Positions 52,973 to 61,938 of a stretch of 64,000 nucleotides of DNA are shown piece by piece. This DNA comes from an uncultured Sinobacteraceae bacterium (GTDB lineage Bacteria > Pseudomonadota > Gammaproteobacteria > Nevskiales > Nevskiaceae): assembly GCA_903822975.1 (NCBI GenBank), contig CAIJRD010000013.1, positions 1-64,000 of the forward strand, read 5' to 3'. The position numbers and the translations under genes were made by a program. Within the stretch, counting starts at the first letter, position 1; each line of letters opens with the position of its first letter. The notes below the pieces were generated by a model. It saw only the letters and a list, made by a program, of their open reading frames with translations. It searched no databases and had not been told where the DNA came from.

Positions 52973-53626
52973 TCAGGCTTTAGCGGGGCCTGATTTGCGT
53001 CCCGGCAGATAGCCGGGCAGATGGGCTGCCGCCGCACTGTGCGCCAGCAGCAATGCAGCTTCCAGCGCCTTGTCGAACTCCTTCTTGCCATCTCCCAGCT
53101 TGATCTGGTTCCTGAGAAAGTTGGCCCAGGCGAATTCGGCAAACGGCGTCGGCGTCTTTTCATAGCCGCCGGCGGCACGCAGCTCGCCGGCGAGGCTGCG
53201 ATAAGGATCATCGATCAAACCCGCCACCGTTTTCGGAAGGCTGGTGTAGGGCTGCGCGCGGCCCTGCGCATCGTGTGGATAGACCCATTGGTGCGCTTCC
53301 ATCTTCTTCCAGAACGCCGCGAGGTCCAGCGTCGAGAAATCGGCAACGATTGCCGTCACCGCATGATGAAAGCCGGCATCCAGTAGCGCGCGAGCAAGAT
53401 GATGATGGTCGATCAGATGCAGTTCGCCGCTCGGGCCGCGCACCACCGGCACCGGATGTGCATCGAGATACGCATGCCGCTTGTCCTTCGGCTCTTTGTC
53501 CAACTCGTTCTGTTTGAGCTTTACTTCGCGCATGCCGACCGTGATCTGCGTTGGCCGCAGATCTTCGATCTCGACCTTCAGCAAGGGGCCCTGAATCTGG
53601 AAGCCCGCAAGATTCTCAGCGCTCAT
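52973..53626 (-). CDS. ParB-like nuclease-fold protein
   Basis: 217 residues. The IEDLRPTQITVGMREVKLKQ start and LHLIDHHHLARALLDAG match the ParB-like family PF08857 (ParBc_2), with LYLGGYDP-like content absent. Many such proteins are stand-alone and of unknown role; they are not chromosome-partition ParB. The gene overlaps the MgtC-like gene by 11 bp, so they form an operon. Confidence 0.72.
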   Translation of the reverse strand: MSAENLAGFQIQGPLLKVEIEDLRPTQITVGMREVKLKQNELDKEPKDKRHAYLDAHPVPVVRGPSGELHLIDHHHLARALLDAGFHHAVTAIVADFSTLDLAAFWKKMEAHQWVYPHDAQGRAQPYTSLPKTVAGLIDDPYRSLAGELRAAGGYEKTPTPFAEFAWANFLRNQIKLGDGKKEFDKALEAALLLAHSAAAAHLPGYLPGRKSGPAKA

Positions 53627-54119
53627 TCGATTTGGCGTCCTTGGCGTCCTTGGCGACTTCGCGACGAGCTTCTTGTTGCGCGGCGTGCAGATCGCCGCGG
53701 TAGCTTGGCAGCTGCATGATTTTTCCTTCGACGATGTGCAGCACGTAATTCGTCAATACGACGCCGCCGGCGAACGCCACAGCCAGTGGCACCAGGCCGA
53801 CCGCGGCCAGCACGCCAACGGCGGAGGCGCACCAGACGGTCGCGGCAGTATTGAGCCCACGGACGGTCATGCCGTGACGCAGAATCACGCCGGCACACAG
53901 GAAGCCGATGCCGGAGACGACCTGTGCGGCAATGCGGGTCGGGCTGTCGCTGCTGGTGAGGGTGCCGGCCATCACGAAGCCGGCCGAGCCCAGCGCCACC
54001 AGCGCGTTCGTATGCAGCCCCGCAGGGTTGTGGCGCAACAGGCGTTCGAGCCCGATTGCGGTACCGAGCACCAGGGCAAGCAACAGGTGCAGATAGGGCG
54101 TCCAGTCGGTGACGTTCAT
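53616..54119 (-). CDS. MgtC/SapB-family membrane protein
   Basis: 167 residues from ATG 54119. The MgtC signature is complete: LGTAIGLERLLRHNPAGLHT, LVALGSAGFVM, RIAAQVVSGIGFLCAGVILR and LNTAATVWCASAVGVLAAVG. MgtC in Salmonella affects magnesium-limited growth and ATP synthase. A charged tail follows the last span. It starts upstream of and overlaps the ParB-like gene. Confidence 0.92.
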   Translation of the reverse strand: MNVTDWTPYLHLLLALVLGTAIGLERLLRHNPAGLHTNALVALGSAGFVMAGTLTSSDSPTRIAAQVVSGIGFLCAGVILRHGMTVRGLNTAATVWCASAVGVLAAVGLVPLAVAFAGGVVLTNYVLHIVEGKIMQLPSYRGDLHAAQQEARREVAKDAKDAKSNER

Positions 54120-54227
54120 AGCGACGGTTCGATCACGATGGGTCGGCGCTGCGCTTCGCGAATGCCGCGACGCTGCCACCGGGTGCCGCAGGCCTGCTGG
54201 TGTTTGCGTGCTGCGGACTGCGCAGGC

Positions 54228-54947
54228 TCATCGATGCAGTGACGCGGTTTCGCGCTGCACGTCGTCGTCGAAGCTCACTGAGTCGAGCCGCTGCATGGTT
54301 GGATAGTGCTGCTCGAAGCCGGCTCGCAGCGCTTGCGTCGGCACATCGAAAAATTCGCCGCGCAGGCGCAGGTATTCCATGTGGCGATTGCCGTGCAGAT
54401 CGTGCGGGTGATAAATCGAATCGGCGCTGCCATCGAACTCCAGCGGCTGCAGGGCGAACCGCTGGCACAGTTCGATGTTGAATGCCGGCGTGGCCTTGCG
54501 CCATTCACCATCGAGATGAATGGAGGTGTAGCCGTGCCAATAGAACACGTCGGTCTGCATGGTCTGGCGCAGCCGCTCGGTCGACAAGTGATTGCGCACA
54601 TCCGCGAAACCGACTCGCGCCGGAATGCCGGCAGCGCGGCACACAGCGGCCAGCAGCGCGCTCTTGGTGACACACCACCCGCGACCGCTGCGCAACACGG
54701 TGCTGGCCTTGAGTCCGTCGTCGCTCAGATCGATTGCATAGGGGTCGTAGCGGAAGCCATCTCGCACGGCGTAGTACAAACGCGTCGCGCGCTGACGCGG
54801 GCTGCCATCGACGCCTGCTTTGTCTTGCGCAAATCGCACGACTTCGGGGTGGTCGGCATCGATCACCAGCGCCGGACGCAGAAAGTCGTCGACGCGTTCC
54901 AAGCTCGGATCGGCACTGTTCAATGGCTCGCTGCGACCGTCGGTCAA
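54228..54947 (-). CDS. Transglutaminase-like cysteine protease-fold protein
   Basis: 239 residues. The start is TTG 54947, well supported by GAGGAGAACGG eight bases upstream. The catalytic Cys lies in SGRGWCVTKSALL, the His in FYWHGYTSIHLDGEW, and the following part contains the Asp-equivalent region (WRKATPAFN), where the third acid is not obvious. Family members include peptidases and amide-forming enzymes. Substrate unknown. It is divergent from the HiPIP gene. Confidence 0.83.
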   Translation of the reverse strand: MTDGRSEPLNSADPSLERVDDFLRPALVIDADHPEVVRFAQDKAGVDGSPRQRATRLYYAVRDGFRYDPYAIDLSDDGLKASTVLRSGRGWCVTKSALLAAVCRAAGIPARVGFADVRNHLSTERLRQTMQTDVFYWHGYTSIHLDGEWRKATPAFNIELCQRFALQPLEFDGSADSIYHPHDLHGNRHMEYLRLRGEFFDVPTQALRAGFEQHYPTMQRLDSVSFDDDVQRETASLHR

Positions 54948-55157
54948 ACCGTTCTCCTCGTTGCGCTGGACTCGATGAGCAGTCTAGCCGTTTGTCTGGC
55001 GCGGCCTTCGCGACCGTGCGCGGCTTGCTATTGCCTGGGTAACGGGCAATTCGCTCGTTCGACCCGGCCATTGTGATGCGCTCGCAGGCAGAATAGGGTC
55101 GGGCACGGCAGAGGTGCCGCCCAAGGCTTCGCAACCCACCCCATGAGGATTCGCGTG

Positions 55158-55478
55158 ATGAACGACAAAACCAATCTGTCCCGCCGTCGCCTGCTGCAGC
55201 AGGTCGCTACCGGCGCAATGCTGCTGCCGCTGGCGGGCGTGCCATTTGCCAACGCCTACGCCGCCGACCCGCTGGTGACGCCGGATGATCCGACCGCCAA
55301 GGCGCTGAAGTACGTCGAGGATGCCAGCAAGGCCAGCGGCATGAAGCCGGGCAGCCACTGCGGCAACTGCGCGCTGTACCAGGGTGCCGCCGGCAGTGCG
55401 CAGGGCGGCTGCGCAATTTTCCCTGGCAAGCAGGTCAAGGCCGCTGGGGTTTGCGCGTCCTGGGCGCCGAAGGCCTGA
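55158..55478 (+). CDS. High-potential iron-sulfur protein
   Basis: 106 residues from ATG 55158, nine bases after GAGGA; ATG 55143 is an alternative. A Tat-type signal (SRRRLLQQVATGAMLLPLAG) is followed by the 4Fe-4S ligands Cys68, Cys71, Cys85 and Cys99 (HCGNCALYQG, GGCAIFPGK, GVCASW). It is a soluble periplasmic electron carrier, possibly linked to the bc1 complex encoded earlier in the window. Confidence 0.92.
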   Translation: MNDKTNLSRRRLLQQVATGAMLLPLAGVPFANAYAADPLVTPDDPTAKALKYVEDASKASGMKPGSHCGNCALYQGAAGSAQGGCAIFPGKQVKAAGVCASWAPKA

Positions 55479-55678
55479 GTCGGGCCCAGTGTGCGACGTC
55501 CGCGGCGGCGACCCCGCTGCGGACGTCGCAGGCTTCACGAGCGCGTGATCGGCGTAGATCCGCGCCCGATGCGGCGCTCGACTGCCGCGCATCGCTCGGC
55601 TCCGAGCGACCTGCGGTTTAAGCCGGATTTCACGATTTCGTCGTACAGTTACCGGCAGGTTCAGGCAGGGGAAAACGG

Positions 55679-56806
55679 GTGTCCGCCGAAACGTTTCGCA
55701 GGGTCGCCGGCGACTTCGCGGCATCGACCCGCGATGCCAAACGCATCTTGATCATCGAGCTCGCCGGCCTCGGCGATCTGGTGCATTCCTTGCCGGCCTT
55801 ATGGTCCATCCGCAAGGCCTATCCTGCTGCTGAATTGCACTGTCTCGTTCGCAGCGCCAATGCCAGCCTGCTGCAGCTGACACCCTGGATCGATCGCGTG
55901 CTGCCGTATCGCCGCGGTGGCGTCGGTGAACTCGGATACCACTTTGGCATTGCGCGTGAACTGCGCGCGCAGCGCTATGACCTGGTCATCGACCTGGTTG
56001 GCTCGGACTACGGAAGCGCCATCGCCTGGCTGTGCGCCGCACCTCGGCGCCTGATTCGGCGCCCTGGTCAGTCGAAGCCCCGGCACGGCTGGCGCTGGGT
56101 CGCCACGGACGTGATGGAACATCCGTTTCGCCAGGAAGCCATGTATCTGCAGCGCTGGAAATGTCTGGCACAGGCAGGCGTGCAGACGCCAAGGCCACAG
56201 TTCCAGCTCGATCTCGATCGCCTGCCGCAGCTGCCAAATACGTCGCAGGCGGGTGCTAGGCCGCGCTACGTCCATTTGAGCCCTTACACCCGCGGCCAAC
56301 ACAAGGAACTGCCCGTAGCGCTGCTGGCGCAACTGCTGACGCGCCTGCGGGCGGAATCGCCCGACATCGAACTCGCGATTTCCTGCGCATCGAATCCGCG
56401 CGAGCGTGCCGCACTCGACCAATTGCTGCGCGCGCTGCCTTTCGAACCCTGGCAGGTGCACGCTGGAACGCTGGATCTTCCGCAGTTGTGTGGCTTGATC
56501 GCGCACGCCGACTTGCACCTGAGTGGCGATAGCGGTTCGATGCATCTGGCCTGGATGCTCGGAACGCCGTCGCTGACCTGGATTCTCCACGGGGGATCGA
56601 TGCGGCAATGGTCGCCCGAGGGTGCCGCGCATCGGCACGTTACGTTTGCGGACGGCGCGCCTCCCGACAACGCCGTCGATCAACTGCTGCATCCCGCGCT
56701 GCAGCTGCTGGCGGCGGGGCAGCCCGCCTGCATGCGGACGCGTGCCGACTTTCCGATGCAGGCTGCGGAACCTGCAATCGCGCCGCAATTCTCGTTCGGT
56801 GGCTGA
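55679..56806 (+). CDS. Glycosyltransferase family 9 (heptosyltransferase-like)
   Basis: 375 residues from GTG 55679 after GGGGA. The Rossmann-like N-domain starts RILIIELAGLGDLVHSLPAL, and the C-domain has YVHLSPYTRGQHKELP and HLSGDSGSMHLAWMLGTPSL, where the family binds the nucleotide sugar. Such enzymes add heptose in lipopolysaccharide core synthesis. The gene is alone here, so the acceptor is uncertain. Confidence 0.87.
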   Translation: MSAETFRRVAGDFAASTRDAKRILIIELAGLGDLVHSLPALWSIRKAYPAAELHCLVRSANASLLQLTPWIDRVLPYRRGGVGELGYHFGIARELRAQRYDLVIDLVGSDYGSAIAWLCAAPRRLIRRPGQSKPRHGWRWVATDVMEHPFRQEAMYLQRWKCLAQAGVQTPRPQFQLDLDRLPQLPNTSQAGARPRYVHLSPYTRGQHKELPVALLAQLLTRLRAESPDIELAISCASNPRERAALDQLLRALPFEPWQVHAGTLDLPQLCGLIAHADLHLSGDSGSMHLAWMLGTPSLTWILHGGSMRQWSPEGAAHRHVTFADGAPPDNAVDQLLHPALQLLAAGQPACMRTRADFPMQAAEPAIAPQFSFGG

Positions 56807-57148
56807 TCGGCCACCGGCCGCTGATCTGCGGGGGGGCCGCGGCTGAGCCGGCGATGCCCCACCTCGCAAACGCGGTCGCCCGCTGCCGTCGCTGCACTAC
56901 AGCTTCGATAGTACGACGAGCCGGGTGTCGGCAAAAAAAACGGGAAAATTCGGGCCTACCAAACGGTCATTAAGCAGAACGTAAGCAAACGGACCAATAC
57001 TGGCCGTACAAAGCGGCTGTTGCGCCAAGCGATTGTGCCCTGCGCGGTATTGGTAATCGGACGTTCGCCATCGGCGAGGTCAACGTCGTTAGAACACCAC
57101 TCGCGTGGCAGCCTTATTTATAAGTGCAGTCGATCGGGGGAGCAGGCA
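56807..57148 (+). other. Intergenic region before the first csrA
   Basis: 342 bp without a gene. It has an A-run (about 56933-56940), a small palindrome CCACTCGCGTGG (57098-57109) and an AT-rich patch TTATTTATAAG just upstream of csrA that may act as a -10. No clear terminator or -35 is visible. Confidence 0.5.
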
Positions 57149-57334
57149 ATGTTGATTCTGGCTAGGCATGTCGGAGAGACCCTCATCATCGACGGTGACA
57201 TTGTCGTCACGATCCTCAGCGTGCAGGGCAGCAATGTCCATATCGGCATTGCAGCGCCGAAGTCGGTGGAAGTCTACCGTGAGGAAATCTATCAACGAAT
57301 TCAACTCGAACGGGAATCTGATCCGTCACTCTGA
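57149..57334 (+). CDS. csrA: Carbon storage regulator CsrA, paralogue 1
   Basis: 61 residues, the same as E. coli CsrA. It keeps MLIL at the start, Arg6, Arg44 and EEIYQRIQ; position 7 is His rather than Arg. CsrA binds GGA-containing hairpins near ribosome-binding sites and controls translation. Here the start codon is preceded by GGGGGAGCAGG, itself a possible target, suggesting self-control. Confidence 0.93.
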   Translation: MLILARHVGETLIIDGDIVVTILSVQGSNVHIGIAAPKSVEVYREEIYQRIQLERESDPSL

Positions 57335-57489
57335 GACGTGATCCGGCGATCTACCTGACCAGCGCCACGGGGTGAATGCGCGAGCGCTCGGGTAGAAATC
57401 GACGTGACGTCCAGTTCGAATTGCCGAATGCACGCTAAAAACAAGCTAAGATAGCTGCTATCGAAATCATAGTCGTCGGGGGACGGCTG

Positions 57490-57774
57490 ATGCCAGGGAG
57501 TGGCGCACACCCGGCTCCGAATCTGGAGCAACGGAAACGAGGTTGCCGATGGGCAATCTACGGCATTGTTTTGACCGCGAATATCGGCGCAGCCCCGTGC
57601 TGGCCCTGGTCGGAACATCTGGGTTGGACGCCCTTCCTGCTGATCGCGCTCATCATCGTCAACGTCGTCATTCCGCTGGTGCGCTTCATTGTGCCCGGCG
57701 AACGCAGAGCACCGGCGCGGCGACGCACGAAAGTTCGCTTTCGAATGTTGGGTGGGCCGCGCAACAGTCTTTAG
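57490..57774 (+). CDS. Small membrane protein between two csrA genes
   Basis: 94 residues. Two hydrophobic segments are seen: AIYGIVLTANIGAA and GWTPFLLIALIIVNVVIPLV, with a basic tail (RRAPARRRTKVRFRM). A GGGGGACGG site lies seven bases before ATG 57490. No family recognised. Its place between csrA paralogues suggests shared control but proves nothing. Confidence 0.6.
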   Translation: MPGSGAHPAPNLEQRKRGCRWAIYGIVLTANIGAAPCWPWSEHLGWTPFLLIALIIVNVVIPLVRFIVPGERRAPARRRTKVRFRMLGGPRNSL

Positions 57775-57838
57775 ATGAGCACGTTGGCGGCACTTGGAGC
57801 TATTCGGGAATTATCGTAGTGATCGAAGGGAGTCGAGC

Positions 57839-58075
57839 ATGTTGATACTGACGCGGCGAATTGGAGAGACCGTGATCATCGATGGGCAAATCACGCTGAC
57901 GGTGCTGGCCATTCATGGTAACTGCGTGCGCCTCGGCATCATCGCGCCGAAGGAGATCGAGGTGCACCGTGAGGAAATCTTTCAGCGCATTCACGGTGAG
58001 AACAGCACAGCGAGTGCTGCCCGTGAATCGTACGGCTCGAGCGATTCGAGCGCCGTCCGGGAAACGTCGGTCTAG
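57839..58075 (+). CDS. csrA: Carbon storage regulator CsrA, paralogue 2
   Basis: 78 residues. The core resembles E. coli CsrA most closely ([29 protein letters not shown] with Arg44). A serine-rich tail of about 20 residues follows. An AAGGGAG ribosome-binding site is present. The tail could alter protein contacts. Confidence 0.92.
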   Translation: MLILTRRIGETVIIDGQITLTVLAIHGNCVRLGIIAPKEIEVHREEIFQRIHGENSTASAARESYGSSDSSAVRETSV

Positions 58076-58305
58076 ACCCTTCTCGAGCGTCTTGCGTCTG
58101 CCGACGCGGCTGCGGCGGTCGTCTTGCCGAGTGGTGCGCTGGCATCCGCATCTGCACCTACTTCTGCATTGGCAATCCTCACACCTTGGCGCGTGAAGAT
58201 GGCGATGAATCTTCGGTCGGTATTCGAGGCTTCGAGTTGCTACAAGGTTTTAATGGTCGCGAGGAAGGCGCTTCATCTCGCCGGCGCGAGCATTCACAGC
58301 ATCGG

Positions 58306-59007
58306 TTAAGGAGACGCTCCGAACATTGCGCCAACTGCGGCGGTAATTCCCATGGCGATGGCGCCCCACAGCGTGACCCGCCATGCGCCTTTCAACACGC
58401 TGGCGCCGCCGACCTTCGCTGCCACTGCGCCGAGCAGACACAGCAGTCCGATCGAGGCCGCGGCAACTGCCACGATCACACGGTCAGGTGGCGTCAGTGC
58501 TGCAACAGCAAGTGGTAGCACCGCACCTGTCGCGAAGCTCGCCGCCGACGCCATCGCGGCCTGCAGCGGCTTCGCACTCAGCGCCTCGGAAATCCCAAGT
58601 TCATCGCGTGCGTGCGCGCCGAGTGCGTCGTGCCGCATCAACTGCTCGGCAACCTGCTGGGCCAGTGCCGGTTCGAGGCCGCGCCCCACGTAGATGGCCG
58701 CCAGCTCGCGGTGCTCCGCAGCCGAATCTTGCTTGAGTTCCGCCGACTCGCGCGCCAGGTCGGCCTGTTCCGTATCCGCCTGGGTATGCACGGAAACATA
58801 TTCGCCAGCCGCCATCGACATCGCACCCGCAACCAGGCCCGCCACGCCGCTGATCAAAATGCTGTGCGGCGCGGCACCCGCCGCCGCGACCCCCACCACC
58901 AGACTCGCAGTCGAGACGATCCCGTCGTTCGCACCAAGCACTGCCGCTCGCAGCCAGCCCACGCGCTCGCTACGGTGCCGCTCGGTATGTCGTCGCGTCG
59001 ATTTCAT
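58306..59007 (-). CDS. VIT1/CCC1-family iron or manganese transporter
   Basis: 233 residues from ATG 59007. Span 1 has WLRAAVLGANDGIVSTASLV, the family signature, followed by GLVAGAMSMAAGEYVSVHTQ. Three more spans follow a cytoplasmic helical hairpin rich in Glu that binds metal in homologues. Members move Fe or Mn into storage compartments or out of the cell. Confidence 0.92.
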   Translation of the reverse strand: MKSTRRHTERHRSERVGWLRAAVLGANDGIVSTASLVVGVAAAGAAPHSILISGVAGLVAGAMSMAAGEYVSVHTQADTEQADLARESAELKQDSAAEHRELAAIYVGRGLEPALAQQVAEQLMRHDALGAHARDELGISEALSAKPLQAAMASAASFATGAVLPLAVAALTPPDRVIVAVAAASIGLLCLLGAVAAKVGGASVLKGAWRVTLWGAIAMGITAAVGAMFGASP

Positions 59008-59726
59008 CAAGCGGATTTCCGTAAAAGGATGACTTGATGCAGTTTGAGCGATGCACGACACCAAGTCTGCACATCTCGACCTGGCCGCCCCACTGGAGCG
59101 CTGCATCCGTGTTGTGCCGAAGCCGACCGCGCCGGGCCGCTGCTCGCAAAGGAACCGGGCGTTCGATGTGCGCTCGAAAGGCGCTCGAAATGCGCCAAGT
59201 CCGGCTAGAAGCTTGCAAGTGGTGCTAGGGAGAGACTCGCGTTTGTAACATAACAATTTGAATAAGCGCGATTAATTACGACTGAGTTATCCGAGTTATA
59301 CCGATAGTTATACCTTCAGCAATATGCTGGAACGTGGTTGCTGGTTGAGTTGCTAATACCGGGTCAAATTTTATCGTCGACCAACTGGTTCTGATTTCGA
59401 TGGACCACGCCTTGCCCTGAGCTTTCTATGATAAGTCAGGATTTTGACGGGCCAATGGACCGATGAATTACTGTGCTCAAATAAACCGCCCCGCGCTACC
59501 TCCGGTCAGTGCTTTCGAAACTTTGAGGTCGCGGCTGATGGCTAAGATCACGTTGCTTTGCTCGGTGAGTGCTGCCGGTCGCTGTGGCGATAACGCCGCC
59601 TGCTAAGGCTTCTTTGCAATGCTCAAGCGCGAGCGCAACAAGATAAATAAGTACTCGACGCCGGACGGCGCCGCCCACGGTGGGCTAGTGAGGCACACTC
59701 TGTTAGGAAAGCGAGCTGAACTTGGG
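59008..59726 (+). other. Long intergenic region, AT-richer, with small repeats
   Basis: 719 bp between the VIT1-like gene and csrA 3. It is less GC-rich than the flanks. A short tandem array GAGTTATCC, GAGTTATACC, GATAGTTATACC lies at about 59284-59314. A possible micro-gene sits at 59538-59606. No RNA gene is recognised. Confidence 0.5.
59538..59606 (+). CDS. Possible 22-residue Cys-containing peptide
   Basis: ATG 59538 to TAA 59606 encodes a peptide that contains Cys8, Cys16 and Cys22 (the last residue), with the segment LLCSVSAAGRCGDNAAC. GAGG stands 9-10 bases before the ATG. The length is below usual cut-offs and no modification gene lies next to it. It may be chance. Confidence 0.25.
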   Translation: MAKITLLCSVSAAGRCGDNAAC

Positions 59727-59954
59727 TCAGGTCGCCGCCGTGACCTGTTGAAGCGTGCTGCAGGCTGCAGATTCGCAGGCTTGGGACTCGGTGTGCTTCT
59801 GAATAATCCGGTGTATTTCGTCGCGATTTACGGCAACGGATTTCGGCGCTGATATGCCGATCCTGACGTTGATGCCTTTGACGCTTAAGATGGTGACGGT
59901 CACGTCGTTGCCGATCTTTAGTGACTGACCGACATTCCTAGGCAGAATCAACAT
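59727..59954 (-). CDS. Carbon storage regulator CsrA-like, paralogue 3
   Basis: 75 residues. It keeps MLIL, Arg6 and Arg44, but has Gln10 for Glu, Asn at position 7 and RDEIHRI where E. coli has REEIYQRI. A Cys/Thr/Gln tail of about 20 residues is added. A TAGGAG site precedes ATG 59954. It is the most diverged of the three and may have different RNA targets. Confidence 0.87.
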   Translation of the reverse strand: MLILPRNVGQSLKIGNDVTVTILSVKGINVRIGISAPKSVAVNRDEIHRIIQKHTESQACESAACSTLQQVTAAT

Positions 59955-60091
59955 TGGCAGCTCCTATTGTCGCTAATCCTAAGCAGCCGCGGCCGACAGT
60001 GAGTAACGCAGCTAGCTTACTTTGCGCGACTGATATGGCAATTCGATTAATGGGCTCGCACAAACCTGGCCAACAGTGCGCTGCGACAACT

Positions 60092-60328
60092 CTATTGCAG
60101 GTCGCCCGCTTCGTCGATCCAAAACCATTTGTGGTTTAGAAAGGCCCAGCAGGTGCTGCAGCACTCACAGACCAGTAGTTCGACTTCATCATCAACCCCC
60201 ATTTTGCGGCGTAGGGCGGCGTGCAGTCCGCGTTGCAGCGACGGATGCTGAACGGGTCCAAGGCGTTGCATCGATTGATCGCAACACGCGTCGCACATCA
60301 ATGCCAGTATTCTCGGCGGTGTAGTCAT
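60092..60328 (-). CDS. Small Cys-rich protein, possibly zinc-binding
   Basis: 78 residues from ATG 60328; a TTG at 60340 is in frame. It contains MCDACCDQ and LLVCECCSTCW, which could hold one or two metal ions. It ends FWIDEAGDLQ. It directly follows the 60341-60589 gene on the same strand. No family recognised. Confidence 0.5.
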   Translation of the reverse strand: MTTPPRILALMCDACCDQSMQRLGPVQHPSLQRGLHAALRRKMGVDDEVELLVCECCSTCWAFLNHKWFWIDEAGDLQ

Positions 60329-60340
60329 GGCTCGACCCAA

Positions 60341-60589
60341 TTAAGCCGCAGGCGGTATTAGGGGCCCGATAAAAATCCCTTGGATTCGTAATGCATAGTC
60401 GCCGGGACGCGGCGTGCCGACTTGATAGACCTGATCAGAGCCTGGGAGATAGATTTCAGTTAGACCCGGCGTTGCGTGAACTTCGACCACTTGCCAGCCG
60501 GATTCAGACTCGTTCGGAGATTCCGGCGCTGCGTTAAACCAATAAAAGCCGCTCGTCGCTGGTGCGTCCATTTCGATTGCCTCGTCCAT
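60341..60589 (-). CDS. Hypothetical protein
   Basis: 82 residues with ATG 60589 and a weak ribosome-binding site. Acidic and beta-rich in appearance (WQVVEVHATPGLTEIYLP, YALRIQGIFIGPLIPP). No membrane span or signal. It ends where the Cys-rich gene begins, so the two are probably co-transcribed. Confidence 0.5.
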   Translation of the reverse strand: MDEAIEMDAPATSGFYWFNAAPESPNESESGWQVVEVHATPGLTEIYLPGSDQVYQVGTPRPGDYALRIQGIFIGPLIPPAA

Positions 60590-60729
60590 AGGGTGCGCCT
60601 GCTACACCTGAAATGAAGTTTCGCCGAGTTGCATGTCAGATCGTCGGGTCGTCTGGGCCGAGCGTGCTGTGTAGGCATGTAGGTTAGTAGATCGCCGCGA
60701 TTGCGAGCACGGTGGCGCTTAATCAGGGT

Positions 60730-61044
60730 TCAGTCGCTGGTAACGTCCGGGAGCAGTTTGAGCTGCAAAGTTTTGGGCTTGTCTACCCAGCCGGCACAGC
60801 AGGCGCCCACCGCCGCAGCATCTGCTGCGATCCAGATGGCGGCAAGTTCGCGATCACGGTCAGTGATCGACTCAGGCGCCTCGTGCGTGACTTTCTGGTA
60901 CGCCTCGGCGCAGGCTTCTGCTGATGTTTGAGCTGCATCGATGACGGCAATTGCGGATTGAAGCCCGCGCTCGATTGCGGCCGGCGCGGCTCGGGAGATC
61001 GGCAGTTCTAATGAGTCACGAAAAGGCATGACGGCACCAGGCAT
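60730..61044 (-). CDS. Hypothetical helical protein
   Basis: 104 residues from ATG 61044 (ATG 61029 is another choice). Largely alpha-helical and acidic, for example AIAVIDAAQTSAEACAEAYQ and DRDRELAAIWIAADAAAVGA. No motif recognised. It belongs to the same minus-strand group of short genes. Confidence 0.45.
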   Translation of the reverse strand: MPGAVMPFRDSLELPISRAAPAAIERGLQSAIAVIDAAQTSAEACAEAYQKVTHEAPESITDRDRELAAIWIAADAAAVGACCAGWVDKPKTLQLKLLPDVTSD

Positions 61045-61221
61045 TTATTCGAATTGAACGCCGAGGCACTGCACGTGCTTCGTGGCTCGATCCATACACG
61101 GAATTAGTTGAATCGGTAGGCGATCGATATGCAAAACTTTGAGACCGCGGCACGCGAGAATGCTTCGCACTAGTCGGTGTCTCCCGTCCGAGAACAGTGA
61201 AGACGCCGACTCGTGCAGGCC

Positions 61222-61392
61222 TTAGTTCACAGGACCCGAGCTAAGTAGTGCTCGCAACCACTGATGGTCAAGCTGCTCAACTTGAATTGAGATCGATTGC
61301 TCCTTCTCGTTGATCGTTATCGCGACGGACCGCAGTGATTCGACGTTATCGAATACGTCGGCGAGGATGTGCATCTGCTGTTCGGTGGCCAT
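61222..61392 (-). CDS. Hypothetical short protein
   Basis: 56 residues from ATG 61392; a TTG at 61440 would lengthen it. It includes MHILADVFDNVESLRSVAIT and ISIQVEQLDHQWLRALL. No recognised family and no strong ribosome-binding site. Confidence 0.35.
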   Translation of the reverse strand: MATEQQMHILADVFDNVESLRSVAITINEKEQSISIQVEQLDHQWLRALLSSGPVN

Positions 61393-61938
61393 TGGTTGAA
61401 AACCTGAATTGATTCCAGGCGCGAACTTACGCTCCTGCAAACAATCGCGCAGCTTAATCAGACAGATGGTGCAAGTCAGGCTGCTGACGGCGAGAACCCT
61501 GGCGGCGTCGGCAACTACGTAAGGGTGTACATTTCAAAATGCAGTGAGTTGCGGTCTCGCCTGTCAATCAGATTGAGGAGTGCGGCTGGTAGCTCGGCAA
61601 CTTTACGCGGAATGGCCTGCATGGGTCGAGTACGAACCTGTGCGATGTAGCCCGTGCCATGAGCTTTTGCTTCTGAGTTCGGATGCAGTCGCGGGTAGGT
61701 TTAAGATTCCGGACCAGGACGTGGTCGTGCAACCCAAGGTCCGTGGGTGCCGGTCACCTGGTTTCAGTGGGCCCCTGAAACTTCAGCGGTTGGGGTGAGG
61801 ACACAACCGATCCATCTAGCGGCGTAAAAAGCAATCTGCCGTTTTGCACCGGCCGTCCGAATGGTGCCCACCGGTCAGCACGAATTGCGATGGCCTGTTA
61901 CTAGTATCGATCACTCATCACTACGATCGGAATCTCCC
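61393..61938 (+). other. Gap without a supported gene
   Basis: 546 bp. An in-frame stretch at 61580-61798 begins with GTG and shows no protein-like pattern or ribosome-binding site. I see no RNA gene, terminator or repeat here. Confidence 0.5.
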
